Of a stretch of DNA of 45,890 bases, positions 16,320 to 24,608 are shown piece by piece. Both the position numbers and the translations under genes were made by a program. Location: assembly GCA_964464635.1 (NCBI GenBank), contig CAYXGT010000008.1:1-45890 (forward strand), given 5' to 3'. Positions within the stretch are counted from its first letter, which is position 1. The number at the start of each line of letters is the position of its first letter. The notes under the pieces are model-generated. The model ran no database searches. It saw only the letters and a program-made list of their open reading frames with translations, and was not told the origin of the DNA. The stretch comes from CAYLMG01 sp964464635 (lineage in GTDB: Bacteria; Planctomycetota; Phycisphaerae; Sedimentisphaerales; Anaerobacaceae).

Positions 16320-17333
16320 TTAATCTGGTTCTACCTTTTCAATATTCAAAGCTTTGATTATCTGTTCTTTGTATTCCGGCCAGAGCAAATCTGCATCAAA
16401 TGGCTTTACATAAACATCTCCCCATTTACATCTGCCCCATAAGTGCCCTTCAAATCCCTCAGGCTCAACTGCGATGATATCTTCAGTTGGATTAACCACA
16501 ATCAAGACACCTATACCCTCATCAACAGTTTTGCGTCCCTGCTCACCTATCAAGTGCACGAAAATACATCCGTTTGACTCACTATCAGATGAGGTCTTCT
16601 TTGTAAGCAATCTCCAGGTAAACACCCACCCTTCTGGCAAAACAGGCAGCAGTCTTTCTACAATACTATCTGCCGGTGACAGTTCACCTGGCATCACGTC
16701 CTTCTCAACAATATTAGAAGACCCTGTGCCAGGGGGCCAGATACCCCTAAATTGAAAAGTATATTTGCCGGCCTTGATAATATGATATTGAGAAGCCACA
16801 TCATACTTATCAGCAAGAATTATCGTTTCTCCTGGTTCAATCTCTTCGTCCCGCATACCAGTCTGGTAACTCGTGTCAACATACTCAATATTATTTTCGT
16901 TAGGCCCTATAACAATCATAGGGTCATTTACCATAGCTGAAGAAGTGACCATACATCTAATTGGTGATTCGCTTATATTAGTCATCTCAACACGAAACAG
17001 CATCGGCTGCCCAATAACAAATTCCTTATTCAGAGCGGTCAAACGAGCTTCAATACCTTTTTTCAGTTCCTCACGTTTCATCCTGGCCTCTTCTTTTTCG
17101 CGATTCAACCGAGCCGTTTCTTTCTCAATCCACTTCTCAAGGGGCATTGTTTCAAAATCGATTACCCATCCCTTATCACTTTTGCCCACCGTCCATATCC
17201 AATCTACAGCCTCTTCAGGGTCCATTGTCGGAATTCGAAGAAAGCAGTGAAATTCAACCTGCTGTCCATCACGATTATACCTGCCACCAGACGTCCAGAA
17301 TCGAGACAACGATGTGATTTCATCTACCGGCAC
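16320..17333 (-). CDS. C-terminal part of the split lipoprotein, hypothetical
   Basis: The first usable start codon after the TAG is GTG at 17333, giving 337 residues, but no ribosome-binding site stands before it. It begins SLSRFWTSGG, then FLRIPTMDPEEAVDWIWTVGKSDKGWVIDF, a charged coiled segment (EKETARLNREKEEARMKREELKK, about residues 68-90), and then a beta-sandwich-like domain (FRVEMTNISESPIRCMV, ETIILADKYDV, YTFQFRGIWPP). I do not recognise a named family. Alone it would lack an export signal, which supports it being the detached half of the upstream lipoprotein. Confidence 0.6.
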   Translation of the reverse strand: MPVDEITSLSRFWTSGGRYNRDGQQVEFHCFLRIPTMDPEEAVDWIWTVGKSDKGWVIDFETMPLEKWIEKETARLNREKEEARMKREELKKGIEARLTALNKEFVIGQPMLFRVEMTNISESPIRCMVTSSAMVNDPMIVIGPNENNIEYVDTSYQTGMRDEEIEPGETIILADKYDVASQYHIIKAGKYTFQFRGIWPPGTGSSNIVEKDVMPGELSPADSIVERLLPVLPEGWVFTWRLLTKKTSSDSESNGCIFVHLIGEQGRKTVDEGIGVLIVVNPTEDIIAVEPEGFEGHLWGRCKWGDVYVKPFDADLLWPEYKEQIIKALNIEKVEPD

Positions 17334-17378
17334 AATTTGTTTTAAAAATGCTTCTGCCGAACTATAACCGCTCGCTTT

Positions 17379-18002
17379 CTATTTAACATTCTGCGAACAC
17401 AAACCAAGAGCCTTGTCCCAGTCAGAATCTTTAAGCGCCTGTTGGAATTGAAACATCAGCGCCTCAGCTTCGCTCGAAAGTACGCTTTCGCGTTTTCTCA
17501 CGGTAAGTAATATTTCTGCAAACGGCTTTTCAACCATCTCACCGGAAGAGGAGATAACTTTAACCTTATTGCCTTTTAAATCATATATCCTCTTAGTTAA
17601 ATCCTCTTGGAAATACGTAACTCTGATATGGTCAACGGATTTTGTACCAGCCAGATCTGAGGTTCGGCTGAACCTTGTTATATCATATGGCCTTCCAGGT
17701 TCGACAACTATATGCGTTTCTTTAATCGAAGAGAGGTCCAAGACAAATAAACCATTTTCATCGGTTACAATCGAAGTGATATACCAATCTGCATCCTTGT
17801 CCAAATAAGGTGACCGAGCGCCAGGTTTAAGCTTAAAATATACAAATTTACAAATATTCAGCTTACGATTTTTCAGCGGCTCTTGAGTAGTCTGGTCAAT
17901 TATCCTAAATTTTATATTCTTCAAATAGCCAGCATCCGAACATCCCGAACCAATTAATAAAATGACTAAAAGCAATACTATCTTATATTTTTGCTCAATC
18001 AT
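17379..18002 (-). CDS. N-terminal part of the split lipoprotein, with a regulatory-like beta domain
   Basis: ATG at 18002 gives a 207-residue product with a clear lipoprotein signal ending GSGC. A GTG four codons earlier is possible, but the ATG fits the signal better. The domain that follows (KFRIIDQTTQEPLKNRKLNI, SIVTDENGLFVLDLSS) resembles the carboxypeptidase-regulatory-like fold found in many cell-surface proteins. A helix near the end (EAEALMFQFQQALKDSDWDKALGLC) leads straight into the TAG. If translated alone it would be a lipid-anchored fragment. It is divergent from lpdA across about 180 bases. Confidence 0.65.
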   Translation of the reverse strand: MIEQKYKIVLLLVILLIGSGCSDAGYLKNIKFRIIDQTTQEPLKNRKLNICKFVYFKLKPGARSPYLDKDADWYITSIVTDENGLFVLDLSSIKETHIVVEPGRPYDITRFSRTSDLAGTKSVDHIRVTYFQEDLTKRIYDLKGNKVKVISSSGEMVEKPFAEILLTVRKRESVLSSEAEALMFQFQQALKDSDWDKALGLCSQNVK

Positions 18003-18119
18003 ATTTATTCTCACGTCACAAAGTTATGTGTTCTATTTTAATATCATTTTAACATTTTCACACGTAAAAAGTATGTAAAACATATATAACAGAGCGTTCA
18101 AATGAACCGTCGAAAAGGC

Positions 18120-18148
18120 TTGAATAAATACAGTATGTTTTGTACTAT
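18120..18148 (+). promoter_or_regulatory. Predicted promoter of lpdA-lipB-lipA
   Basis: TTGAAT (18120-18125) and TACTAT (18143-18148) are 17 bases apart. The lpdA ATG at 18184 follows about 30 bases after the likely start point and has a TTAGGA ribosome-binding site. Confidence 0.55.
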
Positions 18149-18183
18149 TGGCAAAATTAAAAATGGATTATTAGGAAAATGTT

Positions 18184-19548
18184 ATGGTGGAAAGATACGA
18201 TGTGGTTGTAATAGGTAGCGGGCCCGGGGGAGCAATGGCTGCGAGAAGGTGTGCACAAAAAGGTGCAAAAGTCGCTATGATTGAAAAAGAGTATGTCGGC
18301 GGTACGTGCCTGAACTGGGGCTGTATTCCGTCGAAGAGCCTTCTGGCAAGTGCCCATCTGCTGCTTTCGGCTAAAGAAGCCGGAGAGCTCGGTATTAAAA
18401 TATCCTCTGCTGAACTAGACTGGCCGAAAATACAGCAAAGAACAAAACAAATCGTTGAAAACTTCCGCAAAGGTATGACACAAACTCTGAAAAACAATAA
18501 AGTGGCCATCATTGAGGGAACAGCTTTTGCCGAAAGCTCGAACAAAATCATATTGCAACGCGACAAAGAAAACCTCGATATTGAAACGGACAAACTTATC
18601 ATAGCAACAGGCTCACAGACCATCCAGATACCGGCTTTTGCCTTCAATGGTGAAACCATTATAAGCAGCAAGGAAGCACTCTTTTTAGACGAAGTGCCGA
18701 AATCGATGGCCGTGATAGGCGGCGGATTTATCGGCTGTGAGATTGGCTGTGCCTATGCAGCGGCAGGCAGTAAGGTAACGATTATAGAAGCACTGGACAG
18801 GCTGCTGCCGAGAGAGGATGCGTGGGTCGGCCGGCTTTTGACCAGAGAGTTTAAGAAATTAAATATCGATATACTTACCGGCCAAAAGGTTACTGGTGTA
18901 GAAAAAACAAACACAGCGGCAAAAGTCAACCTCGAAAACGGCTCAGCAGTAGATGCCCAGAAGGTTCTTGTAGCGGTCGGCAGAAAGGCAAGCTGTGATA
19001 AACAAACAGTTGAGGCGCTGGGGCTTGAGATGGAAGGAGATGTAATCAAGGTCAATAAAAAATTTGAAACGAATGTGCCTGGCGTTTATGCCCTCGGTGA
19101 TGTTATCGGCACGACCTATCTTGCTCACGGCGCAACAAGCGAGGCGGAAGTTGCTGCTGTAAATGTTACCGGCGGCGAAAAACAAATGTATGATTATTCG
19201 CTGATACCGAGGGTAATTTTTACCTTCCCGGAAGTGGCAGCGGTCGGTAAAACCGAACAGGAATGCAAGACTGAAGGCCTGGATATTGCAATAGGCAAGG
19301 CGTTTTTCAGGGCGGACGGCAGAAGTGTCGCTCATAACGAATTAGCCGGTGAGGTTCGAGCAATCAGGGACAAAAAAACCGATAAGATTCTCGGTATAAC
19401 AATGGTAGGCGCGAGAGTGACAGAATTAGCAGTACTGGCAAGGACTCTGATAGGGACACAGGAAATAATCTCGGATATCTGTTTTCCGCATCCGACAGTA
19501 TCGGAGGTTGTGGGTGAGGCAATAGAGAATGCTTTCAGCACAAAATAA
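18184..19548 (+). CDS. lpdA: Dihydrolipoyl dehydrogenase
   Basis: This flavoenzyme reoxidises dihydrolipoyl groups of 2-oxoacid dehydrogenase or glycine cleavage complexes with NAD. The 454 residues have the FAD-binding GSGPGG (residues 11-16), the redox pair Cys42/Cys47 in GGTCLNWGC, the NAD-binding GGGFIGCEIG, and the second FAD motif YALGDVIG. The C-terminal HPTVSE supplies the catalytic His-Glu. No lipoyl domain is fused. It is followed by lipB and lipA, which make the lipoyl group, but no 2-oxoacid dehydrogenase or glycine cleavage genes lie in the window, so its complex is unknown. Confidence 0.94.
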   Translation: MVERYDVVVIGSGPGGAMAARRCAQKGAKVAMIEKEYVGGTCLNWGCIPSKSLLASAHLLLSAKEAGELGIKISSAELDWPKIQQRTKQIVENFRKGMTQTLKNNKVAIIEGTAFAESSNKIILQRDKENLDIETDKLIIATGSQTIQIPAFAFNGETIISSKEALFLDEVPKSMAVIGGGFIGCEIGCAYAAAGSKVTIIEALDRLLPREDAWVGRLLTREFKKLNIDILTGQKVTGVEKTNTAAKVNLENGSAVDAQKVLVAVGRKASCDKQTVEALGLEMEGDVIKVNKKFETNVPGVYALGDVIGTTYLAHGATSEAEVAAVNVTGGEKQMYDYSLIPRVIFTFPEVAAVGKTEQECKTEGLDIAIGKAFFRADGRSVAHNELAGEVRAIRDKKTDKILGITMVGARVTELAVLARTLIGTQEIISDICFPHPTVSEVVGEAIENAFSTK

Positions 19549-19558
19549 AAATACTTCT

Positions 19559-20242
19559 ATGATGACAGAGGCCCCGGAAAAATACGATTTGCAAATCTAC
19601 GATTGCGGGCTTGAAGAATATCGCAGGATATTGAATCTGCAAAAGCGGCTGTGGGAAAAGCGGTACCGGGATGAGATACCGAACACAGTTTTGCTCGTCG
19701 AGCATCAGCCGGTAATCACACTTGGAGCGCGAAAAAAAGACAACAAGCTTCTCGTATCACCGGAAGAATTAAAAAACAAGGGAATTGATATTGTTGAGAT
19801 ACGCAGGGGCGGCGGAGTGACGGCACACAATCCTGGCCAGCTTGTTTGTTACCCCATACTGAAGCTGCAGCAACCTGGTTTAGGAATAACCGAATATATC
19901 AGAACACTGGAGGCAATAGGAATAGAGTTTTTAAGTACATTTAGTGTTCGATGCAAGAGGAAAAGTGGTTTTCCCGGCCTTTGGGTCGGCGAAAAGAAGA
20001 TTGCCTCAATCGGCGTGCGTGTGTCACGGTTTGTAACTTATCACGGGATGGCAATAAATATAAATAATGACTTGAGCATTTTTGATTTATTCGTACCCTG
20101 CGGTATCGAAGGAGTAAAGATAACATCGGTATTGGAACAAACAGGTGAAAAACTTTCGATGAATGACGTTAAACAAAGGCTGATTGAACTGCTTAACAAA
20201 TATCTTTCTGTAAAAAGTGAGAGCTATGAAAACCGTTCGTAA
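19559..20242 (+). CDS. lipB: Octanoyl-[acyl-carrier-protein]:protein N-octanoyltransferase
   Basis: LipB moves an octanoyl group from acyl carrier protein to the target lysine of lipoyl domains, the first step of lipoate assembly. The protein of about 227 residues has LLVEHQPVITLG, the substrate-binding RRGGGVTAHNPGQLVCYPI, the catalytic Lys in GEKKIASIGV, YHGMAININND, and the catalytic Cys in FVPCGI. The start is uncertain: ATG at 19559 or 19562 lies just after the lpdA stop, while an ATG at 19529 overlaps lpdA by 20 bases. It overlaps the start of lipA by 17 bases. Confidence 0.93.
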   Translation: MMTEAPEKYDLQIYDCGLEEYRRILNLQKRLWEKRYRDEIPNTVLLVEHQPVITLGARKKDNKLLVSPEELKNKGIDIVEIRRGGGVTAHNPGQLVCYPILKLQQPGLGITEYIRTLEAIGIEFLSTFSVRCKRKSGFPGLWVGEKKIASIGVRVSRFVTYHGMAININNDLSIFDLFVPCGIEGVKITSVLEQTGEKLSMNDVKQRLIELLNKYLSVKSESYENRS

Positions 20243-21086
20243 GTTACCTCGATGGCTTAAACGGCCTATGCCTGCGGGCAGGACTTTTTGTCATACCGAC
20301 GAAGTATTAAGCGAGCTCGGCATCGAGACTATATGCGTTAATGCCAATTGCCCCAACCGCGGCGAATGCTGGAGCAGGGGTACGGCAACAGTGCTAATCC
20401 TGGGCAACGTATGCACAAGAGGCTGTAAGTTCTGCTCGGTAGCAAAAGGAAAACCCTTGCCGCCAGATACTCAGGAGCCGGCAAAACTGGCAGAAATGGC
20501 TAAGCGTATGAAACTAAGATACCTTGTGATAACCAGCGTTGACCGGGACGACTTATCTGATGGAGGTGCAGGACATTTCAGAGACTGCATAAATAAAGTA
20601 AGAGAAGAAATTCCTGAAATGAAATTTGAGATACTGACGCCGGATTTTGCGGGCTGTCAGGACATAGCTATAGAAATACTTGCTGACGCCCTGCCGTTTG
20701 TGTTTGCACACAATGTTGAGACGGTACCGTCGCTGTACAGAAAAGCAAGAAGCGGAGGAGATTATAAACGTTCACTGAATCTGCTTAAGATGGCAAAAGA
20801 ATCTTACAAAGATATCGCAACCAAATCATCGCTGATGCTCGGTCTGGGAGAAAGCGACGAAGAGGTTGAGCAGGTTTTGCGGGATTTGCGCTCTGTCGGC
20901 TGTGACAGAATAACAATCGGTCAATATCTTAAGCCGTCCGGAGAATCACTTGAAGTTGAAGAGTATGTTCAGCCGGAAAAATTCGACTCATGGAGAAACA
21001 AATGCATTAACTTAGGCTTTCGGTGGGTAATGAGCTCACCATTTGCCCGCAGCTCGTATTTTGCAGAGCAGGAAAACGCTCTATAA
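20226..21086 (+). CDS. lipA: Lipoyl synthase
   Basis: LipA is a radical SAM enzyme that inserts two sulfurs into protein-bound octanoyl groups. The 286 residues contain both iron-sulfur binding sets: the auxiliary cluster Cys37, Cys42, Cys48 (CVNANCPNRGEC), the radical SAM cluster Cys63, Cys67, Cys70 (CTRGCKFC), and the conserved C-terminal ARSSY. ATG at 20226 was chosen over GTG at 20217, which sits in the GTGAGAG stretch that may act as its ribosome-binding site. It overlaps the end of lipB, so the two are translationally coupled. Confidence 0.96.
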   Translation: MKTVRKLPRWLKRPMPAGRTFCHTDEVLSELGIETICVNANCPNRGECWSRGTATVLILGNVCTRGCKFCSVAKGKPLPPDTQEPAKLAEMAKRMKLRYLVITSVDRDDLSDGGAGHFRDCINKVREEIPEMKFEILTPDFAGCQDIAIEILADALPFVFAHNVETVPSLYRKARSGGDYKRSLNLLKMAKESYKDIATKSSLMLGLGESDEEVEQVLRDLRSVGCDRITIGQYLKPSGESLEVEEYVQPEKFDSWRNKCINLGFRWVMSSPFARSSYFAEQENAL

Positions 21087-21159
21087 CGGTCATATATTTC
21101 AACAGCAACGATTATTATCGGCCGCATCAATATATGAAAACAATTCTGTTTCGACGATT

Positions 21160-21187
21160 TTGCTTTTTATCAAAATATTTTTATACT
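21160..21187 (+). promoter_or_regulatory. Predicted promoter of the PilX-like gene
   Basis: TTGCTT (21160-21165) and TATACT (21182-21187) are separated by 16 bases, about 58 bases before the GTG start. A short AGCC/GGCT hairpin lies in the presumed leader at 21202-21213. Confidence 0.45.
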
Positions 21188-21244
21188 TTAAACGGTGATT
21201 AAGAGCCTTTGGGCTAAAAAACAACTTTCAAAACGGGGGCAGCA

Positions 21245-22930
21245 GTGAATTTTCTTACAAATAAAAATCTTAATAATAAGCGCAAAGCTTTTGCGCTTAT
21301 TATAGCTATGATTTTCGTAGCTATCTTCTCCACTCTGGCGATTGGTCTGTCAGGAATGTGTACAACGAATGTTCAACTTTCCGAAAACCAGCACCTTGTT
21401 AATAATGCTCTTACGGCAGCACAGTCCGGCCTGGAATGCGGCAAATATATCGTGTCTCAAACCATGCCTTACCTTGAAACCACAGGCACAAACTACGTTA
21501 CAGCAGAGCAGGCAAACAGAGTATGGTTAACACTCTGTCAGAAGGCTGATGAACTTGGTCTCGACGGACAATCCGTACCATCACCCGCCCGATTCAGTGA
21601 TGCAGGCGGAGCCGGCGACGAGGTTACTATCCCGGCAATCGACTACGGCAGCCCGGATAACGGCTTTACCATAAGATTTTACAGATACGATGCAGACCCC
21701 CTTACAATCAAAATCGAATCAACAGGGATAAAAAGAGAAGTCTCAAGAACAATAAGCATCGATATACAGGTCTCAAAAGATGCAGGTGTGCTGAACTACG
21801 CCATAGCGGGCAATGGAAGAATGTGGATTACCGGCGACTCGACTATTTACGGTGATGTTTTCAGCTCCTGGGACAGACCGGAAATATCACCATTCAATAT
21901 GACAAGCGATTCACAGGTGTTCGGAACCATCAATACTATTCTGAAAAACAGCCAGATAGAAGCCCACGGCTACCAGATGGAGACCCTCAATGAAGACGGA
22001 AAACCAATAGATGCCAACGGCGATCCGTTAACCACTAACTACGAGGACAGGTATTACGGGCCTTACGACGAGGTACAGGGTTACCATGAAAACATCAAAT
22101 ACGCTCCGGAAGATGAAGAGGAGTATGAGAAATACCTTCTGGCAACTCAAAATATGTCAGGGATGAGTATCGATGACTATGACACTGGTGTTTATTACGA
22201 TATCGTTATGGGCGAAAGCGGCAGCGGCAACATCTCGACTTCATCCAATATTCAAAGAGAATATTTTCCTCATGCAGCCGGTGACTATACCCAGCCGCAA
22301 AGCAGCTCAAGCAGAAGGCTTGACAGGCACGTTTACGAAGATCAGACATTTGCCAACGTAAGACTTCCGGATAATCGAAACGCGTTATTCAGAAACTGTA
22401 CATTCGAGGAAATTTTGTATATCGACTGCTACAAGAGTGCCAGCTCATATTACAATAATGTGCGTTTTGAAAACTGCACATTTAACGGCATTATCGTAAC
22501 CGATACACCTCAAAGCTTAAAATGGCAAGCGAACTGTTTATATTTCACCGGTGAAGCCAATTTCAACAACCAATCTTCCATTCAGGAAGCGACAATACTG
22601 GCACCGCACTTCAACGTTGATCTCGGAAACACTAATCCCGAGCAAAACGATAATAATGTGCTCACCGGTGCAATCGTTGGCGGAATAGTGGACGTGAGAG
22701 GCAACGCAAAGATTAACGGTACAATTATTTCTATGTGCGATACCACCCAATGGAGCAGCGGATACGTAACAAACATCGGTGCGACTCTCGATGACGGCGG
22801 TTCGGAAACAACAGAGCTTGGCGACATAGGTATTATTGAAATCGAACCGGACAAAGAGAAAATGCTTCCAAGCGGAATTACTTCTCCAATCGTAATCAAA
22901 ACCTTATCGGAAACTTACACAGAACTGTAA
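21245..22930 (+). CDS. PilX-like prepilin-type surface protein
   Basis: The 561 residues start with a short basic segment and a long hydrophobic helix (KAFALIIAMIFVAIFSTLAI, about residues 15-34). A helical stretch with many Ala and Gln then follows (NALTAAQSGLECGKYIV), like the N-terminus of PilX or minor pilin-type proteins. There is no classical G-FxxxE cleavage site. The rest is Asn/Thr-rich, with likely beta-solenoid segments late in the protein (FRNCTFEEILYIDCYKS, VRFENCTFNGIIVTD, VVGGIVDVRGNAKINGTIIS), a pattern seen in exported planctomycete proteins. The start is GTG with a GGGGGC-like ribosome-binding site. No other pilus genes are near. The role is probably at the cell surface, otherwise unknown. 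Confidence 0.7.
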   Translation: MNFLTNKNLNNKRKAFALIIAMIFVAIFSTLAIGLSGMCTTNVQLSENQHLVNNALTAAQSGLECGKYIVSQTMPYLETTGTNYVTAEQANRVWLTLCQKADELGLDGQSVPSPARFSDAGGAGDEVTIPAIDYGSPDNGFTIRFYRYDADPLTIKIESTGIKREVSRTISIDIQVSKDAGVLNYAIAGNGRMWITGDSTIYGDVFSSWDRPEISPFNMTSDSQVFGTINTILKNSQIEAHGYQMETLNEDGKPIDANGDPLTTNYEDRYYGPYDEVQGYHENIKYAPEDEEEYEKYLLATQNMSGMSIDDYDTGVYYDIVMGESGSGNISTSSNIQREYFPHAAGDYTQPQSSSSRRLDRHVYEDQTFANVRLPDNRNALFRNCTFEEILYIDCYKSASSYYNNVRFENCTFNGIIVTDTPQSLKWQANCLYFTGEANFNNQSSIQEATILAPHFNVDLGNTNPEQNDNNVLTGAIVGGIVDVRGNAKINGTIISMCDTTQWSSGYVTNIGATLDDGGSETTELGDIGIIEIEPDKEKMLPSGITSPIVIKTLSETYTEL

Positions 22931-22960
22931 AAAAGCTTATCATTTGAAAGGAGCATAAAA

Positions 22961-23149
22961 ATGAAAACTTTTATTTCAATAATTCTCATCGGATTACTAC
23001 TTCTGAGCATCTCCGCTGCCGTCCTGGCTCAAACCAACTGCACGGTAGGCCTCGATGTTGACCCCAACGAGCCGGAGCTTCTGATCACAGCCGCAGATGC
23101 CGGCAGCTCTATAACTTATATAGATGTTGACCCCAACGAACCCGAATAG
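22961..23149 (+). CDS. Small secreted peptide with two DVDPNEPE repeats
   Basis: This 62-residue protein has a strong GAAAGGAG ribosome-binding site, a signal peptide cut likely after VLAQ (near residue 24), and a mature part of only about 38 residues. The mature peptide contains DVDPNEPE twice, and the underlying DNA is also repeated (around 23055 and 23123), so it arose by internal duplication or is what remains of a longer repeat protein. It follows the PilX-like gene by 30 bases and probably shares its transcript. I recognise no family. Acidic DxD/PNEP stretches occur in planctomycete surface proteins, but a calcium-binding role would be a guess. Confidence 0.65.
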   Translation: MKTFISIILIGLLLLSISAAVLAQTNCTVGLDVDPNEPELLITAADAGSSITYIDVDPNEPE

Positions 23150-23282
23150 ACGACGGTACAAGGTACTCGAGAAAAATTTAACACATAAGACAATATTAAC
23201 CGTCGTCTTATCTGTAAGATACGTTCGTTGAAAATTAAGAATTCAGCGAACGTGAGGCGCTGTGAGCTGCGGCCGAAGCAGC
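23149..23282 (+). other. Structured 3' leader region with three inverted repeats
   Basis: The 376-base gap before carA (23150-23525) has no convincing gene. Its first third holds GACGACGGT (23149-23157) pairing with ACCGTCGTC (23199-23207); ACGTTCGTTGAA (23221-23232) pairing with TTCAGCGAACGT (23242-23253) through a 9-base loop with one G-T pair; and GCTGC/GCAGC (23266-23282). None is followed by a T-run, so these are not standard terminators. They may stabilise the 3' end of the PilX/peptide transcript or form a small RNA. From 23283 to the carA promoter I see nothing else. Confidence 0.45.
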
Positions 23283-23455
23283 ATACATAAACCTTTTAAA
23301 CATATCTTTCAGGCAAATCTTAAACAGATAACAAGCTCTTACAGGGCTAAGCTGTTCTTACTTTTAAAAACACAACCCGGATTATAAATTTTCTTTTTAC
23401 AAAGCATAAATTTTTTTAATACTACGAACCTTTACAAACAAAACGGTTAAATTAT

Positions 23456-23484
23456 TTGACAAGTCCGTCACAACACGCTTTAAT
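23456..23484 (+). promoter_or_regulatory. Predicted sigma70 promoter of carA-carB
   Basis: A perfect TTGACA (23456-23461) and TTTAAT (23479-23484) are 17 bases apart, giving a leader of about 35 bases before the carA ATG at 23526. No arginine box or attenuator is evident. Confidence 0.7.
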
Positions 23485-23525
23485 CTGCCGAACAAAAAAT
23501 CGTTAGGGTAGATACAGGCCAAAGA

Positions 23526-24608
23526 ATGAAAGCAATATTAGCCTTAGAGGACGGTACAATCTTTGAAGGCTCCGGTTTCGGTGCCAAGGGAGAGAGTTTC
23601 GGCGAGGTCGTATTTAATACAAGTATGGCCGGCTATCAGGAAATCCTCACAGACCCTTCATACAAAGGTCAAATCGTTACAATGACGTATCCTTTGATAG
23701 GCAACTACGGAACCAATACCGAGGACGTCGAATCGCACAGGCCTTTTGTTGAAGGTTTCGTAGTAAGAGAATACAGCGCAATAGCCAGCAACTGGCGAAG
23801 CGAGAAAAGGCTGGACGATTACCTCAGGCAATACAAAATCATCGGTATCGAGGGGATAGATACACGGGCCTTAACCCGACATATAAGGCTCGAAGGAGCT
23901 ATGAAAGCAGCCATCTCTACCAAAGATTTGAACCCTGAAAGCTTAATCGAAAAAGCAAAGAACTCGCCCTCACTCGTCGGCAGAGACCTCGTAAAAGAAG
24001 TAACAGTCGAAAAAACTTACAACTGGAACGAAGAAGGCAAATACAATGTGGTTGTCATAGATACGGGAGTCAAATATAACATACTCCGGCTGCTGGCTGA
24101 GCGCAACTGCAGGGTAATAGTCGTTCCGGCGAGCACAGATGCAGAGCAGATAGCTAAACTTCAGCCGAACGGTATTATGCTTGCCAACGGACCAGGAGAC
24201 CCTGCCGCTGTGCCTTACGTGGTAGAAACAGTCAAACAACTTCTGGGCAAAGTGCCGATGTTCGGTATCTGTCTCGGCCAGCAGATGCTCGGCCTTGCAA
24301 TGGGCGGAAAAACTTTCAAGCTTAAATTCGGACATCACGGCGGCAATCACCCCGTCAAGGACACAAAAACAGGCAAAGTACACATTACCGTTCAGAATCA
24401 CGGCTTCTGCGTTGACATAGATTCTCTGCCAAAAGACGATTTAGAGATTACGCACATAAACCTCAACGACCAGACGCTGGAAGGGATAAGACACAAGAAG
24501 CTGCCGGTTTTCTCGGTTCAATTTCACCCTGAAGCCTGTCCCGGGCCTCACGATGCACGTTATATGTTCGATAACTTTGTTGAAATGATGGAGAGGCATC
24601 GTGCCTAA
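23526..24608 (+). CDS. carA: Carbamoyl-phosphate synthase small subunit (glutamine amidotransferase)
   Basis: CarA hydrolyses glutamine and channels ammonia to CarB for carbamoyl phosphate synthesis, feeding arginine and pyrimidine pathways. The 360 residues contain the N-terminal small-subunit domain (GEVVFNTSMAGYQEILTDPSY, GIEGIDTRALTRHIR) and a class I glutaminase. The nucleophile is Cys249 in GICLGQQ and the His-Glu pair is in VQFHPEACPGPHD. GQQ replaces the more common GHQ. It overlaps carB by 8 bases. One carA serves two carB genes in this cluster. Confidence 0.97.
   Translation: MKAILALEDGTIFEGSGFGAKGESFGEVVFNTSMAGYQEILTDPSYKGQIVTMTYPLIGNYGTNTEDVESHRPFVEGFVVREYSAIASNWRSEKRLDDYLRQYKIIGIEGIDTRALTRHIRLEGAMKAAISTKDLNPESLIEKAKNSPSLVGRDLVKEVTVEKTYNWNEEGKYNVVVIDTGVKYNILRLLAERNCRVIVVPASTDAEQIAKLQPNGIMLANGPGDPAAVPYVVETVKQLLGKVPMFGICLGQQMLGLAMGGKTFKLKFGHHGGNHPVKDTKTGKVHITVQNHGFCVDIDSLPKDDLEITHINLNDQTLEGIRHKKLPVFSVQFHPEACPGPHDARYMFDNFVEMMERHRA

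Larger units (their letters stand above)
16320..18002 (-). pseudogene. Split lipoprotein gene interrupted by one in-frame TAG
   Basis: Two open frames, 17379-18002 and 16320-17378, lie in the same minus-strand frame and are separated only by TAG at 17379-17381. The codons right after the stop continue as good protein (KASGYSSAEAFLKQIVPVDE) into the downstream reading frame, with no start or ribosome-binding site of their own. The whole would be about 560 residues: lipoprotein signal, a carboxypeptidase-regulatory-like beta domain, a helical linker, then a C-terminal beta-rich domain. The simplest reading is a single-base nonsense mutation, for example CAG or AAG to TAG. Readthrough or a sequencing error cannot be excluded. 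TAG ends priA and the phosphorylase normally, so wholesale recoding is unlikely. Confidence 0.7.

Noticed and set aside
17379..17381. TAG as a reassigned sense codon across the genome
   Set aside because: priA (7400-7402) and the phosphorylase (45368-45370) end in TAG at the expected protein ends, so TAG works as a stop here.
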